From: Stackebrandtia albiflava | GTDB lineage: Bacteria; Actinomycetota; Actinomycetes; Mycobacteriales; Micromonosporaceae | Length of the DNA: 64,000 nucleotides | Direction: 5' to 3' | Assembly (NCBI RefSeq): GCF_007994225.1 | Contig: NZ_VLLL01000007.1 | Location: 1-64,000, forward strand | Shown: one piece after another, positions 16,558 through 25,108 of the stretch | Layout of the letters: the number at the start of each line of letters is the position of its first letter | Position numbering within the stretch: the first letter of the stretch is position 1 | Notes under the pieces: model-generated | The model's database searches: none | Told to the model about the DNA's origin: nothing | What the model saw: only the letters and a program-made list of their open reading frames with translations | Made by a program: the position numbers and the translations under genes

Positions 16558-18006
16558 TCACCCGAACGACGCGAGCCGCCACAGCAGTTGCGGGGCGAAC
16601 CCGACAATGACCAGGGCCGCGACCGACAACGCCAGGACGGCGGTGACCGGCCAGCCCGCCGGTGCCGGTTCGGTACCCCGGCCTCGCACCAGCAGGACAC
16701 CGAACCGCAGGTAGTAGGCCAGGCCGACGACCGCGTTCACGGCGACCACGACCGCGAGCCACGGCATCGCCATGGCCACCGACGACACCACCGTGATCTT
16801 CGCGAACAGGCCCGCCAACGCCGGCGGCAGTCCCGCGAGGGCCGCCAGGGCCAGCAGCAGCACCACGGCGGGTCCGGGGGCGGCGCGAAGGCTCCCCGCC
16901 AGGTCGCCGAGTTCGCCGCCGTCCGCACGCGGCCACCGCAACGCGATCACCCCGGTGAACGCGGCGACCTCCATCATCACGTAGAACAACGCGAACACCA
17001 GGACGGCCGTCGCGGCGGTCGCCGCGGTTCCGGGCGGCCCGGCGAGCGCGGTGAGGCCCGCCAACGGCACGAGCAGGTAGCCCGCCTGCGCGATCGAGGA
17101 CGCCGCCAGCAGTCGCACGGTACGCCGCTGCCGCAACGCCAGCAGGTTCCCGACGCTCATGGTGGCGACGGCCAGGACGGTCAACACCGGTCCCGCGATG
17201 TGCAGCACCGGCGGGAACGCCTCGGTCACCAGCCACAACAGGACCGCGACGCCGCCCAGTTTGGAGGCCGTCGACAGGTAGGCGGCGATCGGCAGCGGCG
17301 CGCCGTCGTAGCTGCCGGGTGCCCAGCCGTGCAACGGCACCGCCGCGAGCTTGAAACCGACACCGGTGATGATCACGGCGACGGCGACGGCCGTCAGCGG
17401 GATCGTGTCGCCGCGCAGGGCCGCCGCGATCCCGGTCAGGTGCAGGGTGCCGGTGACGGCGTACAGCAGTGCCGCGCCCAACAGGGTGATCGCGCCCGCC
17501 GTGACCGACACCAGCAGGAAGTTGACGGCCGCGACCGCACCACGTCGTGAGCCGCCGCGCATCGCCACCAGTACGTACAGCGGCAGCGTCAACGTCTCCA
17601 ACGCGACGATGAGGGTGATGAGGTCGCGTCCGTAGGCGAGCATGACGCCGCCGGTGACGGAGCAGGCCAGCAGGAAGGCGTATTCGCCGGGCGGGGCGTC
17701 GCCCGCGAGCAGTGGGCGCGCCGACAGCGCGAGGACCGCGAGTCCCAGCAGTGCGGTGGTGGCCGCGATGGCGGCACCGGGTCCGCCGGTCACGAGGGAG
17801 CAGCCGGTGTCGGTGCAGAACGTCTGGCGGGGCGGGAGCGTGCCCAGCCAGACGGCGGCGGCGGCCGTCGCGGCGAACCCGATGCCGGCGACCGCGATGC
17901 GCGGTACGGGGTGGCGGGAGAACAGGTCGGTGAGCAGTACGGCGAGCGCGGTGGCGGCGGCGAGGTACGCCGGCAGCAGGGCGACGTGGTCGATGGTCTG
18001 GCTCAT
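16558..18006 (-). CDS. nuoN2: NADH-quinone oxidoreductase subunit N, second copy
   Basis: 482 residues from ATG 18006, overlapping the M2 stop as ATGA. About 14 membrane segments of the proton-antiporter (Mrp/NuoLMN) family. Visible landmarks: LTLPLYVLVAMRG, GVGFKLAAVPLHGWAPGSYD (conserved Lys plus the HxWxPD-like turn), ALRQRRTVRLLAASSIAQAG, and YLRFGVLLVRG at the end. Shorter than the 532-residue NuoN of the main operon and clearly divergent from it. It ends an operon containing only K, L, M and N, so without the peripheral arm. See the L2 entry for context. Confidence 0.9.
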   Translation of the reverse strand: MSQTIDHVALLPAYLAAATALAVLLTDLFSRHPVPRIAVAGIGFAATAAAAVWLGTLPPRQTFCTDTGCSLVTGGPGAAIAATTALLGLAVLALSARPLLAGDAPPGEYAFLLACSVTGGVMLAYGRDLITLIVALETLTLPLYVLVAMRGGSRRGAVAAVNFLLVSVTAGAITLLGAALLYAVTGTLHLTGIAAALRGDTIPLTAVAVAVIITGVGFKLAAVPLHGWAPGSYDGAPLPIAAYLSTASKLGGVAVLLWLVTEAFPPVLHIAGPVLTVLAVATMSVGNLLALRQRRTVRLLAASSIAQAGYLLVPLAGLTALAGPPGTAATAATAVLVFALFYVMMEVAAFTGVIALRWPRADGGELGDLAGSLRAAPGPAVVLLLALAALAGLPPALAGLFAKITVVSSVAMAMPWLAVVVAVNAVVGLAYYLRFGVLLVRGRGTEPAPAGWPVTAVLALSVAALVIVGFAPQLLWRLASFG

Positions 18007-19472
18007 CGGCTCACCCATTCCAGGAAGGGCGCGGCGGTGAAGCCGTCCAGCAACAACCCGGGCACGACGCCGAGCAGGACGGTGGCCGCGACGAGCGGTC
18101 CCCACAGGGCCAGGCGGATCGGTGTGACCCGGAGGGCGGCGGCGGCGCCGTCGACGGCGGCCGTGGGTGGGCCGTAGTTGACGCGTCTGATCATCCTGAG
18201 CAGGTATGCCGCGGCGAGTGCGGCGCCCGCCGCGGCGACGGCGGCGGCCACGGCCCGGGCGGTGGAGTCGCCGGCGAGTGTCGCGTAGACGGCGAACGCC
18301 TCGCCCCAGAATCCGGCGAGGCCCGGGAGGCCGAGGGAGGCCAGGGCCGCGAATCCGAGTATCCCGGCGAGGCCGGGCGCGGTGGTGCGCAGGCCGCCGA
18401 GTTCGGTGAGCATGCCGTGGCCGGTCGCCTGTTTGATGGAGCCGACCAGGAAGAACAGCAGTCCGGTGATGAGGCCGTGCGCGATGTTGCCGTACAGGGC
18501 GGCGGTGATGCCGGTGCCGGACAGCGTCGCGATGCCCAGGAGGACGAATCCCATGTGTCCGACCGAGGAGTACGCGATGAGTCGTTTGAGTTCGCGTTGC
18601 GCGAGGCAGATCAGTCCGCCGACGACGATCGCGGCGACGGCGAGTACCAGTAGGACGGGCGCGGCGGCGTGAGCCCCTTCGGGGGCGACGCCGAGGCCGA
18701 CCCGGATCAGCCCGTAGGTTCCCATCTTCAGCAGGACACCGGCGAGGATGACGGACCCGACGGTGGGGGCCTCGGTGTGCGCGGCGGGCAGCCAACTGTG
18801 CAGCGGCCACAGTGGGCTCTTCACGGCGAAGCCGACGCCCAGCAGTGCGAAGGCGACGAGCTGGGTGGCCGGGGACATGCCGCCGCCGCCCGATTCGGCG
18901 AGGGCGACGAGGTCGCCGGTGCCGGTGGAGGACACCACGACGTACACGCCGACCAGGAGCAGCAGTGACCCCAGGACCGTGTACAGGGCGAACTTGGCGG
19001 CGGCGGCGCGGCGGCCGGGGCCGCCCCAGAACGCGATGATCGCGTACATGGGGAGGAGCACGATCTCGAAGAACACGAAGAAGGCGACGATGTTGGCGGC
19101 GAGGAAGACGCCGAGGATGCCGACCTCGACGGCGAGGAGCAGTCCGATCAGGGCGGTCGGGCGGCGGGTGGTCTCCGACATGGTGTGCAGGCAGCACAAC
19201 AGGGTGAGGAGCGCCGTCAAGACGATCAACGGGTAGGAGATTCCGTCCACGCCGATGTCGAAGCGCAGCCCGATCGCGGGCGCCCACGCCACGTCGAAGC
19301 GGTGCCACAGTGGACCGTCGCCTCGGGAGGCGGGGAGGAACACCGCGGCCAGCAGTCCGGCGGCGGCGAATCCGGTGGCGAGCCACCCGGCGGACCGGTG
19401 GCGGTGTCCCAGGGCGGCGAGCACTCCCCCGGCGGCGGGGAGGGCGAGCACGGCGATGAGCACGGCGGTCAC
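18003..19472 (-). CDS. nuoM2: NADH-quinone oxidoreductase subunit M, second copy
   Basis: 489 residues from GTG 19472. Conserved antiporter-family motifs: FDIGVDGISYPLIVLTALLT, AFFVFFEIVLLPMYAIIAFW (conserved Glu), AVKSPLWPLHSWLPAAHTEA (Lys and HSWLP), RELKRLIAYSSVGHMGFVLL and GLPGLAGFWGEAF. The GTG overlaps the stop of a 19-codon mini-ORF that fills the gap after L2. About 14 membrane segments; substitutes for NuoM in the second cluster. Confidence 0.92.
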   Translation of the reverse strand: MTAVLIAVLALPAAGGVLAALGHRHRSAGWLATGFAAAGLLAAVFLPASRGDGPLWHRFDVAWAPAIGLRFDIGVDGISYPLIVLTALLTLLCCLHTMSETTRRPTALIGLLLAVEVGILGVFLAANIVAFFVFFEIVLLPMYAIIAFWGGPGRRAAAAKFALYTVLGSLLLLVGVYVVVSSTGTGDLVALAESGGGGMSPATQLVAFALLGVGFAVKSPLWPLHSWLPAAHTEAPTVGSVILAGVLLKMGTYGLIRVGLGVAPEGAHAAAPVLLVLAVAAIVVGGLICLAQRELKRLIAYSSVGHMGFVLLGIATLSGTGITAALYGNIAHGLITGLLFFLVGSIKQATGHGMLTELGGLRTTAPGLAGILGFAALASLGLPGLAGFWGEAFAVYATLAGDSTARAVAAAVAAAGAALAAAYLLRMIRRVNYGPPTAAVDGAAAALRVTPIRLALWGPLVAATVLLGVVPGLLLDGFTAAPFLEWVSR

Positions 19473-19528
19473 GAGGTCCCCCTTCGCGGACCGGCCCAGG
19501 GCCGTACCGGGTGTTCGGAATCGGTCAT
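19469..19528 (-). other. Coupled mini-ORF bridging L2 and M2 (19 codons)
   Basis: ATG 19528 overlaps the L2 stop codon (ATGA), and its own TGA overlaps the M2 start (GTGA). Peptide MTDSEHPVRPWAGPRRGTS. There is no separate ribosome binding site need if ribosomes re-initiate. Same architecture as in the main nuo operon. The reading frame is seen; translation is inferred. Confidence 0.45.
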
Positions 19529-21324
19529 GCCCACATCCCCAGGTACGCGGCGGTGCCGACGGCGGCCAGCAGTACGGCGCCGGCGGCGGTGAACCACAGG
19601 TGCCGGGGCAGGCCGGCCAGGTGCCAGCCGGCGATCCGGCGCGCGGTCGCGGAGGTGACGTGCCCGGAGCCGTCGACCGCGCCGTCGACGATCGTGACGT
19701 CCGCCCACGACGCGAACCGACCCAGCAGGGTCACCGGGATCACGACCAGGGCGCGCTGCAAGGTGTCGAACCCGAATCCGGCCGCGAACAGCGGACGGGC
19801 GGCGCCGAGGCGGGTGGCGGGGTCGGTCGCCGGTTCCCGCCGCCACCACAGGTACACCGCCGCGGCGCCGAGCGCGGTCGCGGCCAGTACCGGCAGGGTC
19901 GGCCACAGGTGAGGCGGTTCGCCGGAGACGGGCCCGGCGAAGGCGGCGACTCCCAACAGCACGGTCGGTACCGCCAGGATCAGCAGCGGCCAGCGCATGA
20001 GCGGTTCCGGGTCGTGCCCGGTGCTGCCGCGCGGCGCGCCGAGGAACACCAGCAGCCAGGCGCGGGTCGCGTACGCGGCGGTGAGCGCCACCGTCACGAT
20101 CCCCGCCCACAGCACGAGGTTCCCGGTGAGGCCGCCCGCTCCGGCGGCGGCCCCCAGGATGCTCTCCTTGCTCCAGAACCCCGACAGTGGCGGGATCCCG
20201 GCCAGTGCGGCGAAGCCGAGCGTCATCGTCGTGAACAGCACGGGCGCGCCGTGCCGCAGACCGCCCATCGCGGCCAGTGAGTTGCCGCCCGCGACGTGGA
20301 TGACGGCGCCGGCGGCCAGGAACAGCAACGCCTTGAACGCGGCGTGGCTGAGCAGGTGGAACACGGCGGCGTCACCGGCGGCGACGGCGATGCCGCCGAA
20401 CATGAACGCGACCTGGCTGACCGTCGACCACGCCAGCACCCGCTTCAGGTCGTCGGACGCCAACGCGGCCAGTGCCGCGCCGATCATCGTGACGGCCGCG
20501 ACGAGGGCGACCACGACGGCGGCCGCTCCGGTGTACAGCGGCAGCAACCGGAACAGCAGGAACGCGCCGGCGGCGACCATGGTGGCGGCGTGGATGAGCG
20601 CGGACACCGGGGTGGGGCCGGCCATCGCGTCGGGCAACCAACTGTGCAGCGGGAACTGGGCGCTCTTCCCGGCGGCGCCCGCGAGGACGAGCAGGGCGGC
20701 GGCGGTGACCGTCCCGGGCGTCATGTCCGGGAGCGCCGCCAGGACCTCCGGTATCCGGAACGATCCGGTGTGGAACCCGAGCAGCGCGATACCGAGCAGC
20801 AGGCCCACGTCACCGACCCGCGTCACCAGGAACGCCTTGACGGCCGCGGCGGGCGCCTCCGGTAGGCGGCGGTCGTGCCCGATCAGCAGATACGAGCAGG
20901 CGCCCATGAGTTCCCAGCCGATGAGCAGCAGGACGAGGTCGTCGGAGACGACGACGAGCAGCATCGCGGCGGTGAACAGCGCCACCTGGGCGGCGTAGGG
21001 GACGTACCGGTCGTCGTCTCGCAGGTACGCGTACGAGTAGACCTGCACGAGCAGCGCCACGGTCGCCACCGCGACGGCCACGTACGCGGCGACCGGGGTG
21101 ACGGTCACGGCCGCGTGGACGGTGATGTCACCGAAGCCCGCGAGCCGGGTGGCGAAGTGGTAGGTGCCGCCGCCGAAGGCCAGGGCGACCGCGGTGACGA
21201 AGGCGATCGCGGTTCCGGTGACCGCGATCGCCGCGGCGGGGCGTCGGCCGGACGGCGGCACCAGTAGCCCGGCGAGGGCGCAGGCGGCGGGGGCCAGCGG
21301 CAGCAACCAGATGCTCGCGCTCAT
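19525..21324 (-). CDS. nuoL2: NADH-quinone oxidoreductase subunit L, second copy
   Basis: 599 residues from ATG 21324, overlapping the K2 stop as ATGA. Antiporter-family motifs: VLLLIGWELMGACSYLLIGH (conserved Glu), GKSAQFPLHSWLPDAMAGPT, SALIHAATMVAAGAFLLFRL, DDLKRVLAWSTVSQVAFMFG and GFWSKESIL. The NuoL C-terminal lateral helix is present but shortened. The cluster K2-L2-M2-N2 lacks A-J, so it cannot form complex I alone. Either it exchanges with the main operon's antiporter subunits, or it serves as a cation/proton module with another electron-input protein encoded elsewhere. Confidence 0.92.
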   Translation of the reverse strand: MSASIWLLPLAPAACALAGLLVPPSGRRPAAAIAVTGTAIAFVTAVALAFGGGTYHFATRLAGFGDITVHAAVTVTPVAAYVAVAVATVALLVQVYSYAYLRDDDRYVPYAAQVALFTAAMLLVVVSDDLVLLLIGWELMGACSYLLIGHDRRLPEAPAAAVKAFLVTRVGDVGLLLGIALLGFHTGSFRIPEVLAALPDMTPGTVTAAALLVLAGAAGKSAQFPLHSWLPDAMAGPTPVSALIHAATMVAAGAFLLFRLLPLYTGAAAVVVALVAAVTMIGAALAALASDDLKRVLAWSTVSQVAFMFGGIAVAAGDAAVFHLLSHAAFKALLFLAAGAVIHVAGGNSLAAMGGLRHGAPVLFTTMTLGFAALAGIPPLSGFWSKESILGAAAGAGGLTGNLVLWAGIVTVALTAAYATRAWLLVFLGAPRGSTGHDPEPLMRWPLLILAVPTVLLGVAAFAGPVSGEPPHLWPTLPVLAATALGAAAVYLWWRREPATDPATRLGAARPLFAAGFGFDTLQRALVVIPVTLLGRFASWADVTIVDGAVDGSGHVTSATARRIAGWHLAGLPRHLWFTAAGAVLLAAVGTAAYLGMWA

Positions 21325-21677
21325 CCCCGGCTCCCGGTCGGCGCGGTGGTCTCGGGCGAGGGCTCGCCCTGTTCTCCCCTGTCGATGTCCTGGGTGTCGA
21401 TGTCGCCGCGCAGCCGGAACAGGTGGAGTACCAGGGCGAGGCCGACACCGATCTCGGCGGCGGCGATGACGATGACGAACAGCGCGAACGACTGTCCGGA
21501 GTGTCCGGTGTCGCCGGTGAGCGGGGCGACGTCGGCGGTGACGAGTATGAGGTTCACGGCGCCCAGCAGCAGCTCGACCGCCGCCAGCACCATCACCGCG
21601 TTACGCCGGACCAGTACGCCGTACAGGCCGACGCCGAACAACAGCGCCGCGATGACATACGGGATGACCGGGTGCAC
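21321..21677 (-). CDS. nuoK2: NADH-quinone oxidoreductase subunit K, second copy
   Basis: 118 residues from GTG 21677. Three membrane segments with the NuoK/MrpC landmark AVELLLGAVNLILV (buried Glu) and FVIVIAAAEIGVGLALVLHL (second buried Glu). A charged 25-residue tail (RGDIDTQDIDRGEQGEPSPE) is longer than in the main-operon NuoK. First gene of the K2-N2 cluster; no NuoJ precedes it. Confidence 0.9.
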   Translation of the reverse strand: MHPVIPYVIAALLFGVGLYGVLVRRNAVMVLAAVELLLGAVNLILVTADVAPLTGDTGHSGQSFALFVIVIAAAEIGVGLALVLHLFRLRGDIDTQDIDRGEQGEPSPETTAPTGSRG

Positions 21678-21764
21678 TAGGCACCACCTGTCCCGGGCGT
21701 TACCGACATGGCCCCTATCTTGCCGTGTCGGTCGCCGCGATGGGTGACGCGGCCCGGCGCCGTC

Positions 21765-21962
21765 TCAAGAATCCGGCCACGGTTCGTCCTTCAACCGCTC
21801 GCACAGGTCGGCGACAGCCACCCGTTCCCATTCCGCACCCTCGGCGACATATGACGCCCACTCCACAGGGTCGGCCTGGAGCCGTGCGTAGGCGTCCAGT
21901 ACCGCCTGAAGGCGTGGCGGCCATTCGGTGATGTCGTCGGATTCTTCGCTCGGCTGCTCCAT
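21765..21962 (-). CDS. Small hypothetical protein, acidic, Trp-rich
   Basis: 65 residues from ATG 21962. MEQPSEESDDITEWPPRLQA, then VLDAYARLQADPVEWASYVA and WERVAVADLCERLKDEPWPD. Soluble, helical, acidic; the AYARLQADPVEWASY repeat pattern resembles small actinobacterial proteins of unknown function that follow toxin-antitoxin or regulator genes, but I do not recognise a family. Its last codon lies 87 bases before the K2 start on the same strand. An alternative longer start reads through a GCTGTC microsatellite and is less likely. Confidence 0.55.
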   Translation of the reverse strand: MEQPSEESDDITEWPPRLQAVLDAYARLQADPVEWASYVAEGAEWERVAVADLCERLKDEPWPDS

Positions 21963-21987
21963 GTCGAGCCCAACGACGGACGCGGGG

Positions 21988-22018
<31 letters not shown>

Positions 22019-22041
22019 GGATATGCGACCACCGAAGGTCG

Positions 22042-22230
22042 CTATTCGGAGTCGACCGCGCCCGCACCGGACCTCGTTCGCCGCCGCAGCCAGGCGCGTA
22101 GACCGCCCGTGATCGCGAACCCGAACACGGCGACCAGGGCCAGCCACGCCATCACCAGCAGCAGAAGCGCGAGACCGCCCACGATCAGCACCGTGGGGAC
22201 GACCGCCAGGAAGTAGGGAAGTTCCGGCAC
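22042..22230 (-). CDS. Small membrane protein of unknown function
   Basis: 62 residues from GTG 22230, with GGAGG five bases before the start. One or two membrane segments (LAVVPTVLIVGGLALLLLVM and AWLALVAVFGFAITGG), then a basic tail LRAWLRRRTRSGAGAVDSE that should be cytoplasmic. No recognisable family. It is divergent from the DUF3800 gene. Confidence 0.55.
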   Translation of the reverse strand: MPELPYFLAVVPTVLIVGGLALLLLVMAWLALVAVFGFAITGGLRAWLRRRTRSGAGAVDSE

Positions 22231-22557
22231 ACGATCCTCCGTCGCGTCGAACTCCCGTGCCGGAGGAGCATGTCGCCCCGATCATGTCATGCGGCATGCC
22301 ATGCGGCCGCCCTGCCCGATCAGGCGGCCGGGCCCTCGACGGGCGCGCGGCTACCCTCCTCGAGGCCACGACGAAGCCTGCTGCGTCGAAATCGGCCGCC
22401 GACTTCAGTTCACAATGAGCGCCCTGATATAACGGGCCGGCAAATCATTGGTGGCGATCTCGCGGTGTTCGATCTGGCTCACTCGGCCAGTGGAGACGAC
22501 CATGCGTTCGACGACACCGCGCGATCACACTCCGTGTCGGCGAAGTATCGTAACCAT
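22231..22557. other. Intergenic region before the DUF3800 gene
   Basis: 327 bases between two divergent genes. GC drops toward the right. It holds a CATGCGG-rich segment near 22286-22312 and, at its right edge, TATCGT (22546-22551) seven bases before the DUF3800 ATG. I see no coding sequence in it. Confidence 0.5.
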
Positions 22558-23343
22558 ATGCTGCTCGCGTATGTGGATGAGTCTTACAGCAGCGACTGGT
22601 ATTTCATGGCGGCGATTCTGTGTGATGGTCCTGCGGCCATCGCCCTGACTGCGTCACTTGATGCCGTAGTGGATAAAGCCGTCGCATCTTTCGGAGTGAG
22701 GGAAGACGCGGAGCTACACGGTTATGAATTGTTTCAGGGGTACGACTGTTGGCAGGGTCTACCGCCAAGAGCTCGCATCAGCGTGTATAACGATACCTTT
22801 CAAGCCATCGCCGACTACTCCACCGGGGTGATCCTCCGTGGCGTGGACGCGGCAGGGCTCCGAAAGCGGTATGTGGAACCGTCTACTCCTCATTCGATCG
22901 TCCTTCAACACCTTCTTGAACGGATCGACGTTCTTGCCACCGAGTGGTGTCAATATGCGTTGGTTATCGCCGACGAGGTCGATGGGCAGGCCCAACATCG
23001 GACCAACCTGAATCTTTATCAGCGAGGACGGACTCCGGGTTATCGGTCCAGAAAACTCACCCGAATCGTGGATACATTGCACTTCGCGCCGTCACACGCG
23101 AGTCGCCTCGTACAAGCTGCCGACATGGTCGCATTCCTGCATCGGAGAATTCAAACTCATACAGAGTCGAATGACCGCGCTACGAACGCAAACCAACGTC
23201 TGTGGGGACGACTCGCGCCTAAGATCATACACAACCATTGTTGGCGCCCGATGGGACAAGTAGCCCCTCAACGCACAAAGGCCCCACATGATGTGGAGCC
23301 TAGGGCTGGATCGGAAGGCGAACCCTCCTACGCGTTAGTCTAG
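22558..23343 (+). CDS. DUF3800 domain protein
   Basis: 261 residues from ATG 22558, immediately after a -10-like TATCGT, so probably leaderless. It starts MLLAYVDESYSSDWYFMAAI, the strand carrying the Asp-Glu of the DUF3800 (RNase H-like) fold, and has the later acidic stretch ALVIADEVDGQAQHRTNLNL and an ASRLVQAADMVAFLHRR segment, where the QAADMVA motif is typical. DUF3800 proteins are frequent in defence and mobile regions; their activity is unknown. The gene is visibly richer in A/T than its neighbours, which points to recent acquisition. Its last 30 codons are low-complexity. Confidence 0.8.
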   Translation: MLLAYVDESYSSDWYFMAAILCDGPAAIALTASLDAVVDKAVASFGVREDAELHGYELFQGYDCWQGLPPRARISVYNDTFQAIADYSTGVILRGVDAAGLRKRYVEPSTPHSIVLQHLLERIDVLATEWCQYALVIADEVDGQAQHRTNLNLYQRGRTPGYRSRKLTRIVDTLHFAPSHASRLVQAADMVAFLHRRIQTHTESNDRATNANQRLWGRLAPKIIHNHCWRPMGQVAPQRTKAPHDVEPRAGSEGEPSYALV

Positions 23344-23459
23344 CACCCCCGGAGAATTCCGTCATGGGGCGGCACCTTGTTGCCACCCACCATTTCAACC
23401 TCCGACCTGCACTTCTGAGAGGTGGATCACCCCTCCCGAGGTCCGGTGGCGGACATGCG

Positions 23460-23493
23460 ACCGGCCCGGACGCCGTACGGCGTCCGGGCCGGT
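23460..23493. terminator. Perfect palindromic terminator between DUF3800 and nuoN
   Basis: A 34-base perfect palindrome (ACCGGCCCGGACGCCGT at 23460-23476 and its complement). It lies 17 bases past the nuoN stop and serves as a terminator for the nuo operon, or for both converging transcripts. Confidence 0.75.
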
Positions 23494-23509
23494 GTGAGTG
23501 CGGAACGGG

Positions 23510-25108
23510 CTACTTCGCCAGGAACTGGCCGGCACCGTCCACGATGTTCAGCAACACCTGCGGGGCCAGACCCAACAGCACGGTGAACACAACACCGACG
23601 GTGACGGCGGTACCGGTCATGAAGCCCGGCATCGACACCGCCGGCGCGTCCTCCACCGGCTGCGAGAGCCACAGCAGGACGACGACCTTCAGGTACGGGA
23701 ACGCCAGGATCACGCTCGACAGCACACCCACGATCACCAGGGAGGTCTGTCCCGCCTCCAGCGCCGATGAGAACACCGCGAACTTCGCCGCGAAGCCGGA
23801 CGTCAACGGGATACCCGCGAACGCCAGCATCAGCAGCGTGAAGATCACCGCGAACCGGGGTGACCGCTTCGCCAGCCCGGCCCACCGGGACAGGTGGGTG
23901 GCCTCGCCCTGCGAGTCCCGGACCAGCGTCACCACCGCGAACGCCGCCAGCACCGTGAAGCCGTACGCGACCAGGTAGAACAGGGTCGCGCCCAACGCCT
24001 GGCCGAGCGCGATCACGCCCACCAGCAGGTACCCGGCGTTGGCGATCGACGAGTAGGCCAGCAGCCGCTTGATGTCGGTCTGGGTGACCGCCAGGATCGC
24101 GCCGATCACCATCGTGGCGATGGCGATCGCGATCAGGATCGGGCGCCAGTCCCACGCGAGGCTCGGCCCGCCGGGGTTGCCCGAGTTGCCGAACGCGACG
24201 TTGAACACCCGCAGCAGTCCGCCGATCGCGGCGACCTTCGTGCAGGCGGCCATCAGCGCGGTCACCGGCGTGGGGGCACCGGTGTAGACGTCGGGGGTCC
24301 AGACGTGGAACGGCACGGCGGCGGCCTTGAACAGCAGGCCGACGGCGAGCATCGCCAGACCCGACAGCAGCAGCACCTGCGAGTTGCCGGAGGCGGCGAT
24401 CGCGGCGTTGATGTCCACGAGCTGCACCGAGCCGGCGTAGCCGTACAGCAGCGCGACACCGTAGATGAAGAACGCCGACGCGAACGCGCCCAGCAGGAAG
24501 TACTTCATCGCGGCCTCCTGCGACAGGAGGCGGCGGCGGCGCGCCAGACCGCACAGCAGGTACAGCGGCAGCGAGAACGCCTCCAGCGCGATGAACATGG
24601 TCAGCAGGTCACCGGCGACGCAGAACAGCATCATGCCGCCGATGGCGAACATGGTCAGCGGGAACACCTCGGTGGCCCCGGGGTGCCGGGCCTGTGCGGC
24701 GTCCGCCTTGCTGTCCGCCGCGACCGCGGCGTGGGCGACGAACGCGCCACCGGCCGAGACCCGGCGTTCGGCGATCAGCAGTACCGCGATGACGCCCATC
24801 GCCACGATCGCGCCCATCAGGAACAGGCCGGGACCGTCGATGACGATCGCGTCGACGCGGCTGCCGTCGGACATCGCGAAGGCCGGGCGGTCCTCACCGA
24901 CGTTCATCACGATGGTCACCAGTGCGGCGACCAGGCCGACCACCGACAGCACGAGTTGCGCCGAGTAGCGGCGGGTCCTCGGCAGGAACGCCTCCAGGAG
25001 GATTCCCACGCAGGCGGCACCGAACACGATCAGCAACGGTGCCAGCGCCAGGTAGTCGACCTCGGGGAAGCTGATGTCGAGAGTATCGGCGGAAACCATG
25101 GTGGTCAC
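23510..25108 (-). CDS. nuoN: NADH-quinone oxidoreductase subunit N
   Basis: 532 residues from GTG 25108, directly after the TAA of nuoM; ATG 25099 is an alternative. Fourteen-helix antiporter-like subunit with MFIALEAFSLPLYLLCGLAR (Glu), LFKAAAVPFHVWTPDVYTGA (Lys and HVWTPD), TDIKRLLAYSSIANAGYLLV and SGFAAKFAVF. It forms part of the proton-pumping membrane arm of complex I. Last gene of the nuoA-N operon; the palindromic terminator follows. Confidence 0.95.
   Translation of the reverse strand: MTTMVSADTLDISFPEVDYLALAPLLIVFGAACVGILLEAFLPRTRRYSAQLVLSVVGLVAALVTIVMNVGEDRPAFAMSDGSRVDAIVIDGPGLFLMGAIVAMGVIAVLLIAERRVSAGGAFVAHAAVAADSKADAAQARHPGATEVFPLTMFAIGGMMLFCVAGDLLTMFIALEAFSLPLYLLCGLARRRRLLSQEAAMKYFLLGAFASAFFIYGVALLYGYAGSVQLVDINAAIAASGNSQVLLLSGLAMLAVGLLFKAAAVPFHVWTPDVYTGAPTPVTALMAACTKVAAIGGLLRVFNVAFGNSGNPGGPSLAWDWRPILIAIAIATMVIGAILAVTQTDIKRLLAYSSIANAGYLLVGVIALGQALGATLFYLVAYGFTVLAAFAVVTLVRDSQGEATHLSRWAGLAKRSPRFAVIFTLLMLAFAGIPLTSGFAAKFAVFSSALEAGQTSLVIVGVLSSVILAFPYLKVVVLLWLSQPVEDAPAVSMPGFMTGTAVTVGVVFTVLLGLAPQVLLNIVDGAGQFLAK

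Noticed and set aside
16441-16600. Small gene starting at ATG 16442 after TAGGCT
   Set aside because: The homologous frame in copy 2 diverges after the core and overlaps tetR; no conserved peptide.
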